From: Gammaproteobacteria bacterium
Lineage (GTDB): Bacteria > Pseudomonadota > Gammaproteobacteria > Steroidobacterales > XN24
NCBI GenBank assembly: GCA_024640085.1
Contig: JAHEFR010000002.1
Location: forward strand, 122,473-186,472
Length of the DNA: 64,000 bases
Direction of reading: 5' to 3'
Under the pieces are notes generated by a model. The model saw only the letters and a program-made list of their open reading frames with translations, was not told the origin of the DNA and did no database searches. A program made the translations under genes and the position numbers. Position 1 is the first letter of the stretch. Every line of letters begins with the position of its first letter. This document shows positions 56,988 through 64,000 of this stretch, piece by piece.

Positions 56988-57296
56988 ATGGACATGGCCC
57001 AGGTCAGCGTCAGAATCCTGGAGAAGGAATACCAGTTCGCCTGCCCGGCGAGCGAGCGCAACGATCTGCTCAATGCGGCCGAATTCCTGAACGCAAAGAT
57101 GCGCCAGATCAGGGATTCCGGGAAGGTGGTCGGCCTCGACAGGATATCGGTAATGGCCGCCCTGAACCTCGCCAACGAGCTTCTCAAGGGCCGGTCCCGT
57201 GACGAGCTCATGGACTCCAGTGTCGGTTTGCGAATCAAGAGTCTGCGTGAACGCGTAGAATCGGCCCTGGAGACCGGACAGCAGCTCGAACTGTGA
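56988..57296 (+). CDS. zapA: cell division protein ZapA
   Basis: ZapA cross-links FtsZ filaments in the division ring. The 102-residue protein has QVSVRILEKEYQFACPASER, the two-strand head, and a C-terminal coiled coil ending ESALETGQQLEL. ATG 56988 with AGGTGG just upstream is preferred over a GTG nine bases earlier. Its stop is 27 bases before the 6S RNA. Confidence 0.95.
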   Translation: MDMAQVSVRILEKEYQFACPASERNDLLNAAEFLNAKMRQIRDSGKVVGLDRISVMAALNLANELLKGRSRDELMDSSVGLRIKSLRERVESALETGQQLEL

Positions 57297-57322
57297 CAGC
57301 GCTGGCGGCACTTTAAAAATTC

Positions 57323-57509
57323 GGCGTCTCCTGCAGTGTTCGATACGGGCCGGGAACCTCTCGTCCCTATGTTTCAGTATCGGGGCCAGGTTCTGTCAGC
57401 AACGTTGAGCATGACCGCCTCGTGCGGATAGCCTGAGTTGCAACGGCCTGCCCCACCTTTTGCTCTGGCTCGAGAGCAATGGCCTGCAACGGCACAGGCG
57501 GGAGACGCC
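57323..57509 (+). ncRNA. ssrS: 6S RNA
   Basis: The 187-base stretch between zapA and ygfA begins GGCGTCTCC and ends GGAGACGCC, perfect reverse complements that form the closing stem of 6S RNA. It has the length, position and GC-rich arms with a central bubble of this RNA, which binds the housekeeping RNA polymerase in stationary phase. TAAAAA near 57314-57319 and GTGACA at 57293-57298 could be its promoter. The ends are placed by the stem. Confidence 0.85.
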
Positions 57510-57526
57510 ACCCTCTTGCTCCAATC

Positions 57527-58156
57527 ATGAAGTCCCGCAAAGACCTCCGTCGCTACCTGAGAGCGGCCCGCCAGGGCATAGACTCACGCGCTCGAAGGCG
57601 CGCCGAATCCATGATAACCGCCCGGATTCGACGGCTGCCGGCCTATCGCAGGGCCCGTCGTGTCGCTGCCTATCTCCCGTTCGACGCCGAAGTTGATCTC
57701 TCCGACCTGCTGGCCGACGCCATCGACTCGGGCAAGGATATCTACCTTCCACTCGTGGGCCGCGGAAGCAAGCGCGCCATGCAATTCCTCCGGGTCCGAC
57801 CAGGCGACCCGCTGCGCGTCAATCACTTCGGCATCGGCGAGCCGATTCCGGTCACCGGCAACCGTCAGCCACCGGGTCGGATCGACCTCGTGCTTGTGCC
57901 GGTCGTCGGGTTTGATGCATCGGGTACGAGACTGGGTATGGGTGGCGGGTTCTACGATCGCTGCTTCGCCCGCCTCGCCACACGAAGCGCTTTCCGGAAT
58001 AGACTGATCGGCGTTGCCTTCGAATGTCAGAAAGTGGACCGCATAGAGCGGATGACCTGGGATGTACCCATGTCTGCAGTCGTGACGGAGCGCGCCGTAT
58101 ATCGCGGCGCTGAACCTGATCGGACACCTGTTGTAATGAACGAGGATCAGAGATGA
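57527..58156 (+). CDS. ygfA: 5-formyltetrahydrofolate cyclo-ligase
   Basis: This enzyme converts 5-formyl-THF to 5,10-methenyl-THF using ATP. The 209-residue protein has ARRRAESMITARIRRLPAYR, VAAYLPFDAEVDLSDLL and the nucleotide-binding TRLGMGGGFYDRCFARL. ATG 57527 is just after the 6S RNA; upstream in-frame residues belong to the RNA. In E. coli ssrS and ygfA are co-transcribed. The stop overlaps the next ATG (ATGA). Confidence 0.93.
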   Translation: MKSRKDLRRYLRAARQGIDSRARRRAESMITARIRRLPAYRRARRVAAYLPFDAEVDLSDLLADAIDSGKDIYLPLVGRGSKRAMQFLRVRPGDPLRVNHFGIGEPIPVTGNRQPPGRIDLVLVPVVGFDASGTRLGMGGGFYDRCFARLATRSAFRNRLIGVAFECQKVDRIERMTWDVPMSAVVTERAVYRGAEPDRTPVVMNEDQR

Positions 58157-58617
58157 GTTTTTGGCTTTTCAAATCCGAGCCCGGTGAGTTCAGTATCGAC
58201 GACCTTGCGCGCAAGCGCTCGAAGACCGAGCACTGGGACGGAGTGAGAAACTATCAGGCGCGCAATTTCATGCGCGATGAAATGCGCAAAGGTGACCGAG
58301 CGTTCTTCTATCACTCCAGTTGCGCTGAGCCCGCTGTGGTCGGAACGGTACGTATTTCCAGAGAGGCCTATCCGGATCACACGGCTTTCGATCCTGACGA
58401 CAGTCACTTCGATCCGAAGAGCAACCCGAAGCAGCCGACGTGGTTCATGGTCGATGTCAAACTTCAGGAGCGTTTCGACAGACCGGTGACACTGGCAGAG
58501 CTAAAACGCTATGCAGATAGGGAATTAGCGGGGTTCCGCTTGCTTGCGCGTGGCAACAGACTGTCTGTCATGCCCGTCACAGAGAGCCACTGGAACTTCA
58601 TCCTGTCGCTGCGATGA
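58153..58617 (+). CDS. EVE domain-containing protein
   Basis: This 154-residue protein is a single EVE domain, a PUA-like fold. It has FWLFKSEPGEFSIDDLARK, HWDGVRNYQARNFMRDEMRK and HSSCAEPAVVGTVRISREAY. EVE domains recognise modified bases in nucleic acids; in bacteria some accompany restriction systems, but a housekeeping copy next to ygfA is common. It overlaps ygfA by four bases. Confidence 0.92.
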   Translation: MSFWLFKSEPGEFSIDDLARKRSKTEHWDGVRNYQARNFMRDEMRKGDRAFFYHSSCAEPAVVGTVRISREAYPDHTAFDPDDSHFDPKSNPKQPTWFMVDVKLQERFDRPVTLAELKRYADRELAGFRLLARGNRLSVMPVTESHWNFILSLR

Positions 58618-58774
58618 GTCGGTCGTTGGCGCCGACCTCGACGTTGAGTTTGATGTCGGCCGCACAATGGGAACTTACGATATCGTTTGGCGGCGACTTC
58701 CTTTTGATGAACCGACTCGTCGTTCGCGGCACTCGCATCAACTTCCGGTTGATGGAATTCTCAACACTGTTGTA

Positions 58775-58780
58775 TATACT
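58775..58780 (+). promoter_or_regulatory. candidate -10 box for the histone H1-like gene
   Basis: TATACT lies 30 bases before the start of the H1-like gene. TTGATG at 58749-58754 could be a -35 but the 20-base spacing is long. The 193-base spacer before this gene holds no other recognisable feature. Confidence 0.3.
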
Positions 58781-58810
58781 CATCCCGCGAACCCCAACAC
58801 GGAGATGACC

Positions 58811-59233
58811 ATGGCTAAACGTACCGCGTCGAAGAAAAAGGCGGCGAGTAAAAAGAAGGTAACGAAGAAGAAAGCACCCGCCAGAAAGAAGGTTACGAAG
58901 AAGGCAGCTGCCAAGAGGCGTCCGGCGGCCAGAAAGAAGGCCGCGGCGAAGAAGAAGCCGGCTGCTCGCAAGAAGGCTGCAGCGAAGAAGAAGCCAGCGA
59001 CCAGGAAGAAGGCCGCCAAGAAGAAGGCCACGAAGAAGAAAGCTGCGCCCAAGAGGAAGGCTACGAAGAAGAAGGCTACGAAGAAGCGGGCTGCGAAGAA
59101 GAAGGCCGCTCCCAGGAAGAAGGCTGCTTCGAAGAAGAAAGCTGCTTCCAGGAAGAAGCCGGCTTCGAAGAAGAAAGCTGCTTCCAGGAAGAAGCCGGCT
59201 TCGAGGAAAAAGGCTGCTTCGAGGAAGAAGTAG
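58811..59233 (+). CDS. histone H1-like lysine/alanine-rich DNA-binding protein
   Basis: This 140-residue protein is almost entirely Lys, Ala, Arg, Pro, Ser and Thr, in KKAA, KKPAS and RKKAA repeats, like the C-terminal tail of eukaryotic H1 and the Hc1/AlgP/KfrA-like proteins of bacteria. It is expected to bind DNA or RNA without sequence preference. ATG 58811 is preceded by GGAG; an ATG at 58805 is also possible. The 3' half contains an exact 36-base tandem repeat. A strong terminator follows. Confidence 0.88.
   Translation: MAKRTASKKKAASKKKVTKKKAPARKKVTKKAAAKRRPAARKKAAAKKKPAARKKAAAKKKPATRKKAAKKKATKKKAAPKRKATKKKATKKRAAKKKAAPRKKAASKKKAASRKKPASKKKAASRKKPASRKKAASRKK
59131..59202 (+). repeat. 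36-bp perfect tandem repeat inside the H1-like gene
   Basis: The 36-base unit GAAGAAGAAAGCTGCTTCCA... occurs twice without a mismatch at 59131-59166 and 59167-59202. Each copy codes for 12 residues (KKKAASRKKPAS in register). The unit keeps the reading frame, and the flanking codons continue the pattern less exactly. Confidence 0.9.
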
Positions 59234-59257
59234 ACTCTTCGAAAGCTGCTGAAACAG

Positions 59258-59293
59258 AGCCGGGTCGTTCTCGAGGAACGACCCGGCTTTTTT
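59258..59293 (+). terminator. rho-independent terminator
   Basis: A 13-bp perfect stem (AGCCGGGTCGTTC with GAACGACCCGGCT) closes on TCGAG and is followed by six T residues at 59288-59293. It lies 25 bases after the H1-like stop and 50 bases before rpiA. Confidence 0.93.
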
Positions 59294-59342
59294 CTATAAG
59301 GAACCCCCCGGACCCCCGGGTGATTATCAAGCGACGGAACAC

Positions 59343-59999
59343 ATGAACCAGGACAGCAAGAAAGCCGCAGTCGCGGAGGCCGCCATCGGATACGTCAGCG
59401 AGGGAATCATCGGCGTGGGGACGGGGAGCACCGTCAACCACTTCATCGAGGCCCTGAGTAGCGTCAAAGCCCGTATCGACGGTGCGGTATCCAGCTCCGA
59501 GGCTTCGACGGAGCGGCTGAAGGCTCTTGGGATCCCGGTACTGGACCTGAATCAGGCCGGGCCGCTGGATATCTATGTCGATGGAGCGGACGAGGCCAAC
59601 GAGCATCTTCATCTGATCAAGGGAGGCGGGGGTGCGCTCACCCGGGAGAAGATCATCGCTGCCGCGTCGGAGAAATTTGTCTGTATCGTCGATGACACGA
59701 AACTGGTTGACGTTCTCGGCGCTTTCCCCCTGCCGGTCGAGGTGATACCGATGGCCAGGTCATACGTGGCCAGGCAACTCACGGCCCTGGGGGGACGCCC
59801 GGTCTGGCGCGAGGATTTCGTCACGGACAACGGTAACCTCATCCTCGATGTCCACAATTTTCAGATCGTAGATCCACCGTCCCTGGAATCCAGGATCAAC
59901 GACATCGTCGGCGTTGTCGCGGTAGGCATATTCGCCAGGCGTCCGGCCGACGTGCTTCTCATCGCCGGCGACGAGGGCGTCAGGAAGATGGGCCCCTGA
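59343..59999 (+). CDS. rpiA: ribose-5-phosphate isomerase A
   Basis: RpiA interconverts ribose 5-phosphate and ribulose 5-phosphate in the pentose phosphate pathway. The 218-residue protein has the phosphate-binding [14 protein letters not shown], the catalytic [20 protein letters not shown] (Asp and Glu), and [14 protein letters not shown]. The ATG 59343 follows a terminator, so it has its own promoter or depends on readthrough. The convergent sulfotransferase gene ends 17 bases after it. Confidence 0.96.
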   Translation: MNQDSKKAAVAEAAIGYVSEGIIGVGTGSTVNHFIEALSSVKARIDGAVSSSEASTERLKALGIPVLDLNQAGPLDIYVDGADEANEHLHLIKGGGGALTREKIIAAASEKFVCIVDDTKLVDVLGAFPLPVEVIPMARSYVARQLTALGGRPVWREDFVTDNGNLILDVHNFQIVDPPSLESRINDIVGVVAVGIFARRPADVLLIAGDEGVRKMGP

Positions 60000-60016
60000 T
60001 CGGTCCCGGCCCGGAG

Positions 60017-61771
60017 CTACCGTGGAATTGCATCGAGGAACGGGCGGAGCCTGCGCTCGAAGTTCCGGCTACGCCCAACGGACGTATCGTAGACCGGGCG
60101 GCGGACCTGTTCGAAGCTGGCCGTGTTCGCAAGCCTCCCGCTGCGGTGGAAATCCATGCATGAAGGCTCCCAGGGCAGCGCCAGGAAGTCGAGCATAGCG
60201 CGGACGCCGTTCTCAAAATCCGCCACCAGGGACTCGTATCGGACGATCAAGAGGGGCAGGCCGAGAGTCTCGGCCCAGTGCTCCATCAGCCTGATGTGCG
60301 CATCCCAGGCGACGGCTATGTGCTCCAGTCGCGTCGCCCAGGGCACGATCCTCCGATTGAAATCGTTGGCGAATATGGACACGGCAGTGTCCGCCGGGTC
60401 ACGGAGGCACCAGATCACCCTTGCCTCCGGCAGCACCCGTCGTAAGAGGCCAAGATGCATGAAGTTGCCCGGGAATTTGTCAGTGCAGTATGTCACGCCC
60501 GCTTCGCTCGTCCCTGCATCGGCCAACCAATGGGCTCGCAACGTTTCCAGCTCCGCTGGGTCGTCCGTGCTCACGCGCCTGCTCTCTTGCCACATCGCAG
60601 CGGCCGCGTTCTCCAGAAGAAGCCTCTCGCCGCCGGCCCTGATCTGTGGGTGGCAGGCCAGTACCTGCTCCACAAGCGTTGTGCCCGATCGGGGCATCCC
60701 GACAATGAACAGGGGAACGACGGCCCGGGATTCCGGGACTGCCGGAGGCCAGGCGGATATGCGGGCAGCATCATGCCAGCCGATGATCCTGTCCACCCGC
60801 CCCCGGTATTCGGCGGCATCGAATCGGGCTGGCTTCAACCGGTTGGCCTCCGACCAGGCCTCGAAAGCCTCGTCGTACCTGCCCAGCCGCTCCAGCACGG
60901 TCCCGAGCGCGTACCAAGGCAAGGGAATGCGCTGCCAGTCCGGATCCTCCGCGGCAACCGCGCGCTGAATGTGGGTCAGCGCTTCCTCGTGTCGCCCGGC
61001 CGCAGTCAACAGCCGACCCGCAGCAAAATCCACCATGGGCGCCGGTTCCGGGCTGGATATGAACGGAATCAAAAGCTCCATGGCTTCGGCCGACCCCCCG
61101 GTGATCTCAAGGCACAGAGCCCTGCCGGCCGCCGCCGCCTGGTTGCCCGGATCGCATTCGAGGGCGCGGGAGTAAGCATCAGATGCAGCCTCTACCTCAC
61201 CGCCCGAGTACAACAGTCTGCCGAGGCTGCCGTGGATTTCCGCCCGGCCCGGCGCCAACTCGGCCGCCTGACGCAACGCCGCCTCAGCCTCCGTCGGGCG
61301 GTCGAGAAATTGCAGCAGTTCCGCCAGGTTCAACCAGTTATCGGGATCCTCCGGCGTCAGCCCCGCAACCCTGCGCAGGAGATCTGCTGCTCGTTCGTAT
61401 CGCTGCCTTCCCGCCAACAGGCCGGCCAGCCCCTTGAGGGATCGGAGGTGGTCCGGATCCAGCTTCAACGCCTTGTGCCAGGCGTCCTCGGCTCCGGGCT
61501 GATCGCCCAGCCGCGCCAGAACGTGTCCGAGGTTCGAGACCGCGTTTACGTCACCAGGATCCAGGGCCACTGCTCGCCTGAACGCATCGACCGCTTCCGG
61601 TATCCGCCCGGAATTGTTCAGCGCCCGACCCGCAATCATCAATATCTCAGCATCCTCAGGCACCCTCTCCATCTGTGCTTGCAGCCTCTCCAGCGCGAGT
61701 TCCGGCTGGCCCCGGTCGATCAATGACCGGGCGGCTTCGATGGCGTTGTCGGTGTCGTGCTTATCAGGCAT
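60017..61771 (-). CDS. TPR repeat sulfotransferase-like protein
   Basis: This 584-residue protein has an N-terminal array of about eight tetratricopeptide repeats (for instance AVDAFRRAVALDPGDVNAVSN and ELALERLQAQMERVPEDAE) and a C-terminal sulfotransferase domain with the PAPS loop VGMPRSGTTLVEQVLACHP, and VIWCLRDPADTAVS in the 3'-phosphate site. Such fusions are known in marine and metabolically diverse bacteria, but the acceptor is unknown. The start (ATG 61771) lacks a clear ribosome site. Confidence 0.87.
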   Translation of the reverse strand: MPDKHDTDNAIEAARSLIDRGQPELALERLQAQMERVPEDAEILMIAGRALNNSGRIPEAVDAFRRAVALDPGDVNAVSNLGHVLARLGDQPGAEDAWHKALKLDPDHLRSLKGLAGLLAGRQRYERAADLLRRVAGLTPEDPDNWLNLAELLQFLDRPTEAEAALRQAAELAPGRAEIHGSLGRLLYSGGEVEAASDAYSRALECDPGNQAAAAGRALCLEITGGSAEAMELLIPFISSPEPAPMVDFAAGRLLTAAGRHEEALTHIQRAVAAEDPDWQRIPLPWYALGTVLERLGRYDEAFEAWSEANRLKPARFDAAEYRGRVDRIIGWHDAARISAWPPAVPESRAVVPLFIVGMPRSGTTLVEQVLACHPQIRAGGERLLLENAAAAMWQESRRVSTDDPAELETLRAHWLADAGTSEAGVTYCTDKFPGNFMHLGLLRRVLPEARVIWCLRDPADTAVSIFANDFNRRIVPWATRLEHIAVAWDAHIRLMEHWAETLGLPLLIVRYESLVADFENGVRAMLDFLALPWEPSCMDFHRSGRLANTASFEQVRRPVYDTSVGRSRNFERRLRPFLDAIPR

Positions 61772-62114
61772 GAGCGTATGCACACTGCCAGCACCCGGAG
61801 AGGGCGCATGCGGACGGGTGCGTGGGTAAGCTACATCATGACGGATACCGTGGCCAGAAGGGACCTGGAGCCGCACGTGTTGAGGCGGTTGACCATCGGG
61901 CGCTTGCGACATGATGTCGGAGAAACAGGCGCAACCACACTACAGACGGCATGTGGCCAGTAGCAGCGTCAAACGTTTCCGGGACAAGCTCTTCGCTTTC
62001 CGGGAGTGCGGCGCCTGTGACGCGCCCATCCATACCGGGCACCGAACCGTGCCGGTGCTGGCCGGCGTACGGGATTTGGCGAGCCGGACGGCATGAAACC
62101 GGATACGGTATGCT
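61772..62114. other. intergenic region, no gene seen
   Basis: This 343-base region lies between the sulfotransferase gene start and the monooxygenase stop. It has lower coding character than its flanks. I see no protein family, terminator or repeat in it. The sulfotransferase promoter is probably here on the minus strand. Several short open frames on both strands overlap and give no family-like sequence. Confidence 0.4.
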
Positions 62115-63632
62115 TCACGCCGAGCCCGGCATGTCGGCCTCTTTAACTGGCTTCGCGGTGACAAAATCTTCCAGGCCGAATTTCCGGGTGCGCAGCCAGT
62201 ACTCGATCGTGAAGCCCGGCCAAAGCGTCGTATTGTTACCGTTCTCGTCCAGGTACCAGCTCTTGCATCCGCTGGCCCAGATCGTCCTTGACAGGCGGTT
62301 CTGGAGCTTGCGGTTGAAGCTCGTCTCCACTCCCCGGCGCACTTCCAGCACCGACGTGCCCTGCTCCTTCATCGTCGCCAGCGCATCCATGATGTAGCGC
62401 ATCTCGGCCTCGAGCATGAACACCACCGAATTGTGACCCAGGCCGGTGTTGGGGCCGTTGAGGAGGAACAGGTTCGGAAAACCGGACACGCTCATACCCT
62501 TGTACGCTTCCATGCCACTGCGCCACCGCTGGGTCAGGTCGAGGCCCTGGCGGCCGATGAACAAGCCCCCGGGCACCGGATGAGTGGCCTGGAAGCCGGT
62601 GCACAACACGATGGCATCCACGGTCGTCTCCACGCCATCGCTCGTGACGATGCCTCGCTCGGTGATCTCCCGGATCCTTCGGGTCACCAGGTGGACGTTG
62701 TTTCGGTTCAGAGCCGGATAGTAGTCATCGGACAGCAGCACCCGCTTGCAGCCGGCAGGGAAGCTGGGCACGACCTTGAGACGCAGCCCCGGGTCAGGGA
62801 TGCCGCGCTTGATGTTCCAGCGGCCCAGCCACTCGACGAACCGGGCCAGCCGCGGAAAGACGACGAAGGCCATCGCCCGGGCCTCCAGACGCCAGTAGAG
62901 CATCCATCGGAACAGGCGCTGGGAGAGCGGTACGTGACGAAAAAGCCATTTCTCGGCCCGGGTGATCCGTCGGTCTGGCCTGGGGATGACCCACGGCGGC
63001 GTCCGCTGGAACAGATGGAGTTGACCGACCGTGGGTGCGATATCCGGCACGATCTGGATGGCGCTGGCGCCGGTCCCGATGACTGCCACCCGCTTCCCGG
63101 TCAGATCGAGGTCCGGGTCCCAGCGGGCGGAATGTATTGTCCTGCCCCGGAATGAGCCAAGCCCTGGAATGTCAGGATAAGATGGGCGGCAGAGGCCCCC
63201 GATGGCGCTGATCAATATCGGCGCGGAATAGGTGTTCCCGTCATCCGTCCTGACCTGCCAACGACGATCCGCCTCCCGCCATTCAGCGCGCTTTACCTCC
63301 GTGGACAGTCGGATATGCGGCGCCAGCCCGTACTTATCTACGCAGCGTCCGAGGTAGTCCCGGATCTCCTCCTGGCGGCCGAACATGTACGCCCAGTCAG
63401 GGTTCGGTTCGAAAGAGAAGGAGTACAGGTGAGACTGTACGTCGCAGGCGCAACCCGGATAGGTGTTGGCCCACCAGGTCCCCCCGACGCCGGCATCTTT
63501 TTCAAGGATCAGGAAGTCTTCGATGCCAGCTTCCCTGAGCTTGATGCCCGCGAGGATGCCACCGAATCCTGCACCGACGACGAGGACCTCAAGGTCGCGC
63601 GTGCCTTTCCCCATTTCAGCTCGGTCTGCCAT
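62115..63632 (-). CDS. flavin-containing (Baeyer-Villiger type) monooxygenase
   Basis: This 505-residue enzyme has two nucleotide-binding motifs: LVVGAGFGGILAGIKLREAG for FAD and RVAVIGTGASAIQIVPDIAP for NADPH, and GGTWWANTYPGCACDV, typical of class B flavin monooxygenases. The Baeyer-Villiger fingerprint FxGxxxHxxxW is present as FRGRTIHSARWDPD. It inserts oxygen into a ketone or hydroxylates a substrate that cannot be predicted. An alternative ATG at 63614 would remove six residues. It stands alone between two TPR genes. Confidence 0.93.
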   Translation of the reverse strand: MADRAEMGKGTRDLEVLVVGAGFGGILAGIKLREAGIEDFLILEKDAGVGGTWWANTYPGCACDVQSHLYSFSFEPNPDWAYMFGRQEEIRDYLGRCVDKYGLAPHIRLSTEVKRAEWREADRRWQVRTDDGNTYSAPILISAIGGLCRPSYPDIPGLGSFRGRTIHSARWDPDLDLTGKRVAVIGTGASAIQIVPDIAPTVGQLHLFQRTPPWVIPRPDRRITRAEKWLFRHVPLSQRLFRWMLYWRLEARAMAFVVFPRLARFVEWLGRWNIKRGIPDPGLRLKVVPSFPAGCKRVLLSDDYYPALNRNNVHLVTRRIREITERGIVTSDGVETTVDAIVLCTGFQATHPVPGGLFIGRQGLDLTQRWRSGMEAYKGMSVSGFPNLFLLNGPNTGLGHNSVVFMLEAEMRYIMDALATMKEQGTSVLEVRRGVETSFNRKLQNRLSRTIWASGCKSWYLDENGNNTTLWPGFTIEYWLRTRKFGLEDFVTAKPVKEADMPGSA

Positions 63633-63721
63633 CTAAGGATCGTGCCTCGGCATTGGTACCGGAGCCAAATATCCACGGCCCGGCGGCGGCGGTCAAACCG
63701 CCGCAAGCGTGTCTTGCCTGG

Positions 63722-64000
63722 TCACTCACCTGCCGGACGCGCAATTGCGCGCGCGGCACCGCAATGTCCGGGGTCTTCGACGCGGGCTCGGGCCGTCAGA
63801 TCGTCAGCGGTTTTCAGAATCTCGTCGTACATCGGATCGGTCGGAGAAAGGCCCGACAGGGCGGATTGGGCAAGTTCCAGTCCACGCCCGGGGCAACCGG
63901 ATTCCCCGAGCACCACGGCGAGATTGTTGAGCCCGGCAGGATCATCAGGCTGCTCACTGACATAACGCTCCCATGCCGATTTTGCGCCCGCCAGATCGCC
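63722..64000 (-). CDS. TPR-containing protein, C-terminal part (cut by window edge)
   Basis: An open minus-strand frame enters from the right edge and stops at 63722. Its 92 visible codons carry tetratricopeptide-like sequence (GAKSAWERYVSEQPDDPAGL, then LAVVLGESGCPGRGLELAQS), followed by a helical tail. The start is outside the window. A shorter start at GTG 63916 is possible but would cut a repeat in half. Function is unknown; the neighbouring gene at 60017-61771 is also a TPR protein. Confidence 0.7.
   Translation of the reverse strand, partial: GDLAGAKSAWERYVSEQPDDPAGLNNLAVVLGESGCPGRGLELAQSALSGLSPTDPMYDEILKTADDLTARARVEDPGHCGAARAIARPAGE

Noticed and set aside
57479..57526. Upstream start for ygfA
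   Set aside because: These codons lie in the 3' arm of 6S RNA, and the family starts at 57527.
58544..58810. Upstream extension of the H1-like protein
   Set aside because: The added codons overlap the EVE gene and the promoter region and are not lysine-rich.

Overview
The window is a gene-dense, GC-rich stretch of a free-living gammaproteobacterium. The evidence is the set of gammaproteobacterial gene orders: gatCAB divergent from mreBCD-mrdA-rodA-mltB-rlpA-dacA-ybeD-lipB; lptD-surA-pdxA-rsmA...apaG-apaH; lgt-thyA-folA; ygfB-pepP-ubiH-ubiI; and zapA-6S RNA-ygfA. An outer-membrane assembly system (LptD, SurA) confirms a Gram-negative envelope. The protein content fits a Chromatiales-like or related lineage, but I cannot name a species. 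No rRNA, tRNA, CRISPR array, prophage or complete insertion sequence was seen.

Layout. (1) 0-3.5 kb, minus: gatB, gatA, gatC. (2) 3.6-13 kb, plus: cell-shape and peptidoglycan operon ending in lipoate attachment. (3) 13-13.7 kb, minus: MurU-like nucleotidyltransferase. (4) 13.8-20.9 kb, plus: LPS transport and outer-membrane chaperone, PLP synthesis, rRNA methylation, UspA, ApaG, ApaH. (5) 21.1-28 kb, plus: a tightly packed tryptophan/kynurenine catabolic operon: SDR, an aldehyde dehydrogenase remnant, RidA-type deaminase, 3-hydroxyanthranilate dioxygenase, ACMS decarboxylase, cyclase-type formamidase, kynureninase, kynurenine monooxygenase, MAPEG protein. (6) 28-33.4 kb, minus: a hydrolase bracketed by two related palindromes, an NAD-binding protein, an OmpA lipoprotein, a beta-hydroxylase-like protein, folA, thyA, lgt. 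(7) 33.5-41.9 kb: VOC protein, rlmI, YyaL/DUF255, a SLOG-type protein, a thioesterase, a large tandem HtrA protein, a PfkB kinase. (8) 41.9-47.1 kb, minus: glycine cleavage operon gcvT-gcvH-gcvPA-tpx-gcvPB behind a tandem glycine riboswitch. (9) 47.2-49.7 kb, plus: ispG, phhA, phhB. (10) 49.7-56.6 kb, minus: PAP2, acyl-CoA dehydrogenase, DUF4404, ubiI, ubiH, pepP, ygfB. (11) 56.7-60 kb, plus: TIGR02449, zapA, 6S RNA, ygfA, EVE protein, histone H1-like protein, rpiA. (12) 60-64 kb, minus: TPR-sulfotransferase, flavin monooxygenase, and a TPR protein cut by the window edge.

The genes form a few functional blocks. The shape block couples the MreBCD scaffold to the RodA/PBP2 synthase and to peptidoglycan hydrolases. 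The kynurenine block would take formylkynurenine through 3-hydroxyanthranilate to aminomuconate semialdehyde. The next enzyme, an aldehyde dehydrogenase, survives only as about 60 C-terminal codons exactly between the SDR and RidA genes. The glycine block breaks down glycine under riboswitch control, and the phhAB pair makes tyrosine from phenylalanine.

Most of the window is ordinary core genome. I found no convincing wholly new system. The observations most worth following are the aldehyde dehydrogenase remnant and what it implies for the pathway, the two REP-like palindromes around the hydrolase, the tandem HtrA protein with one dead protease domain, and the recent in-frame repeat in the histone H1-like gene.
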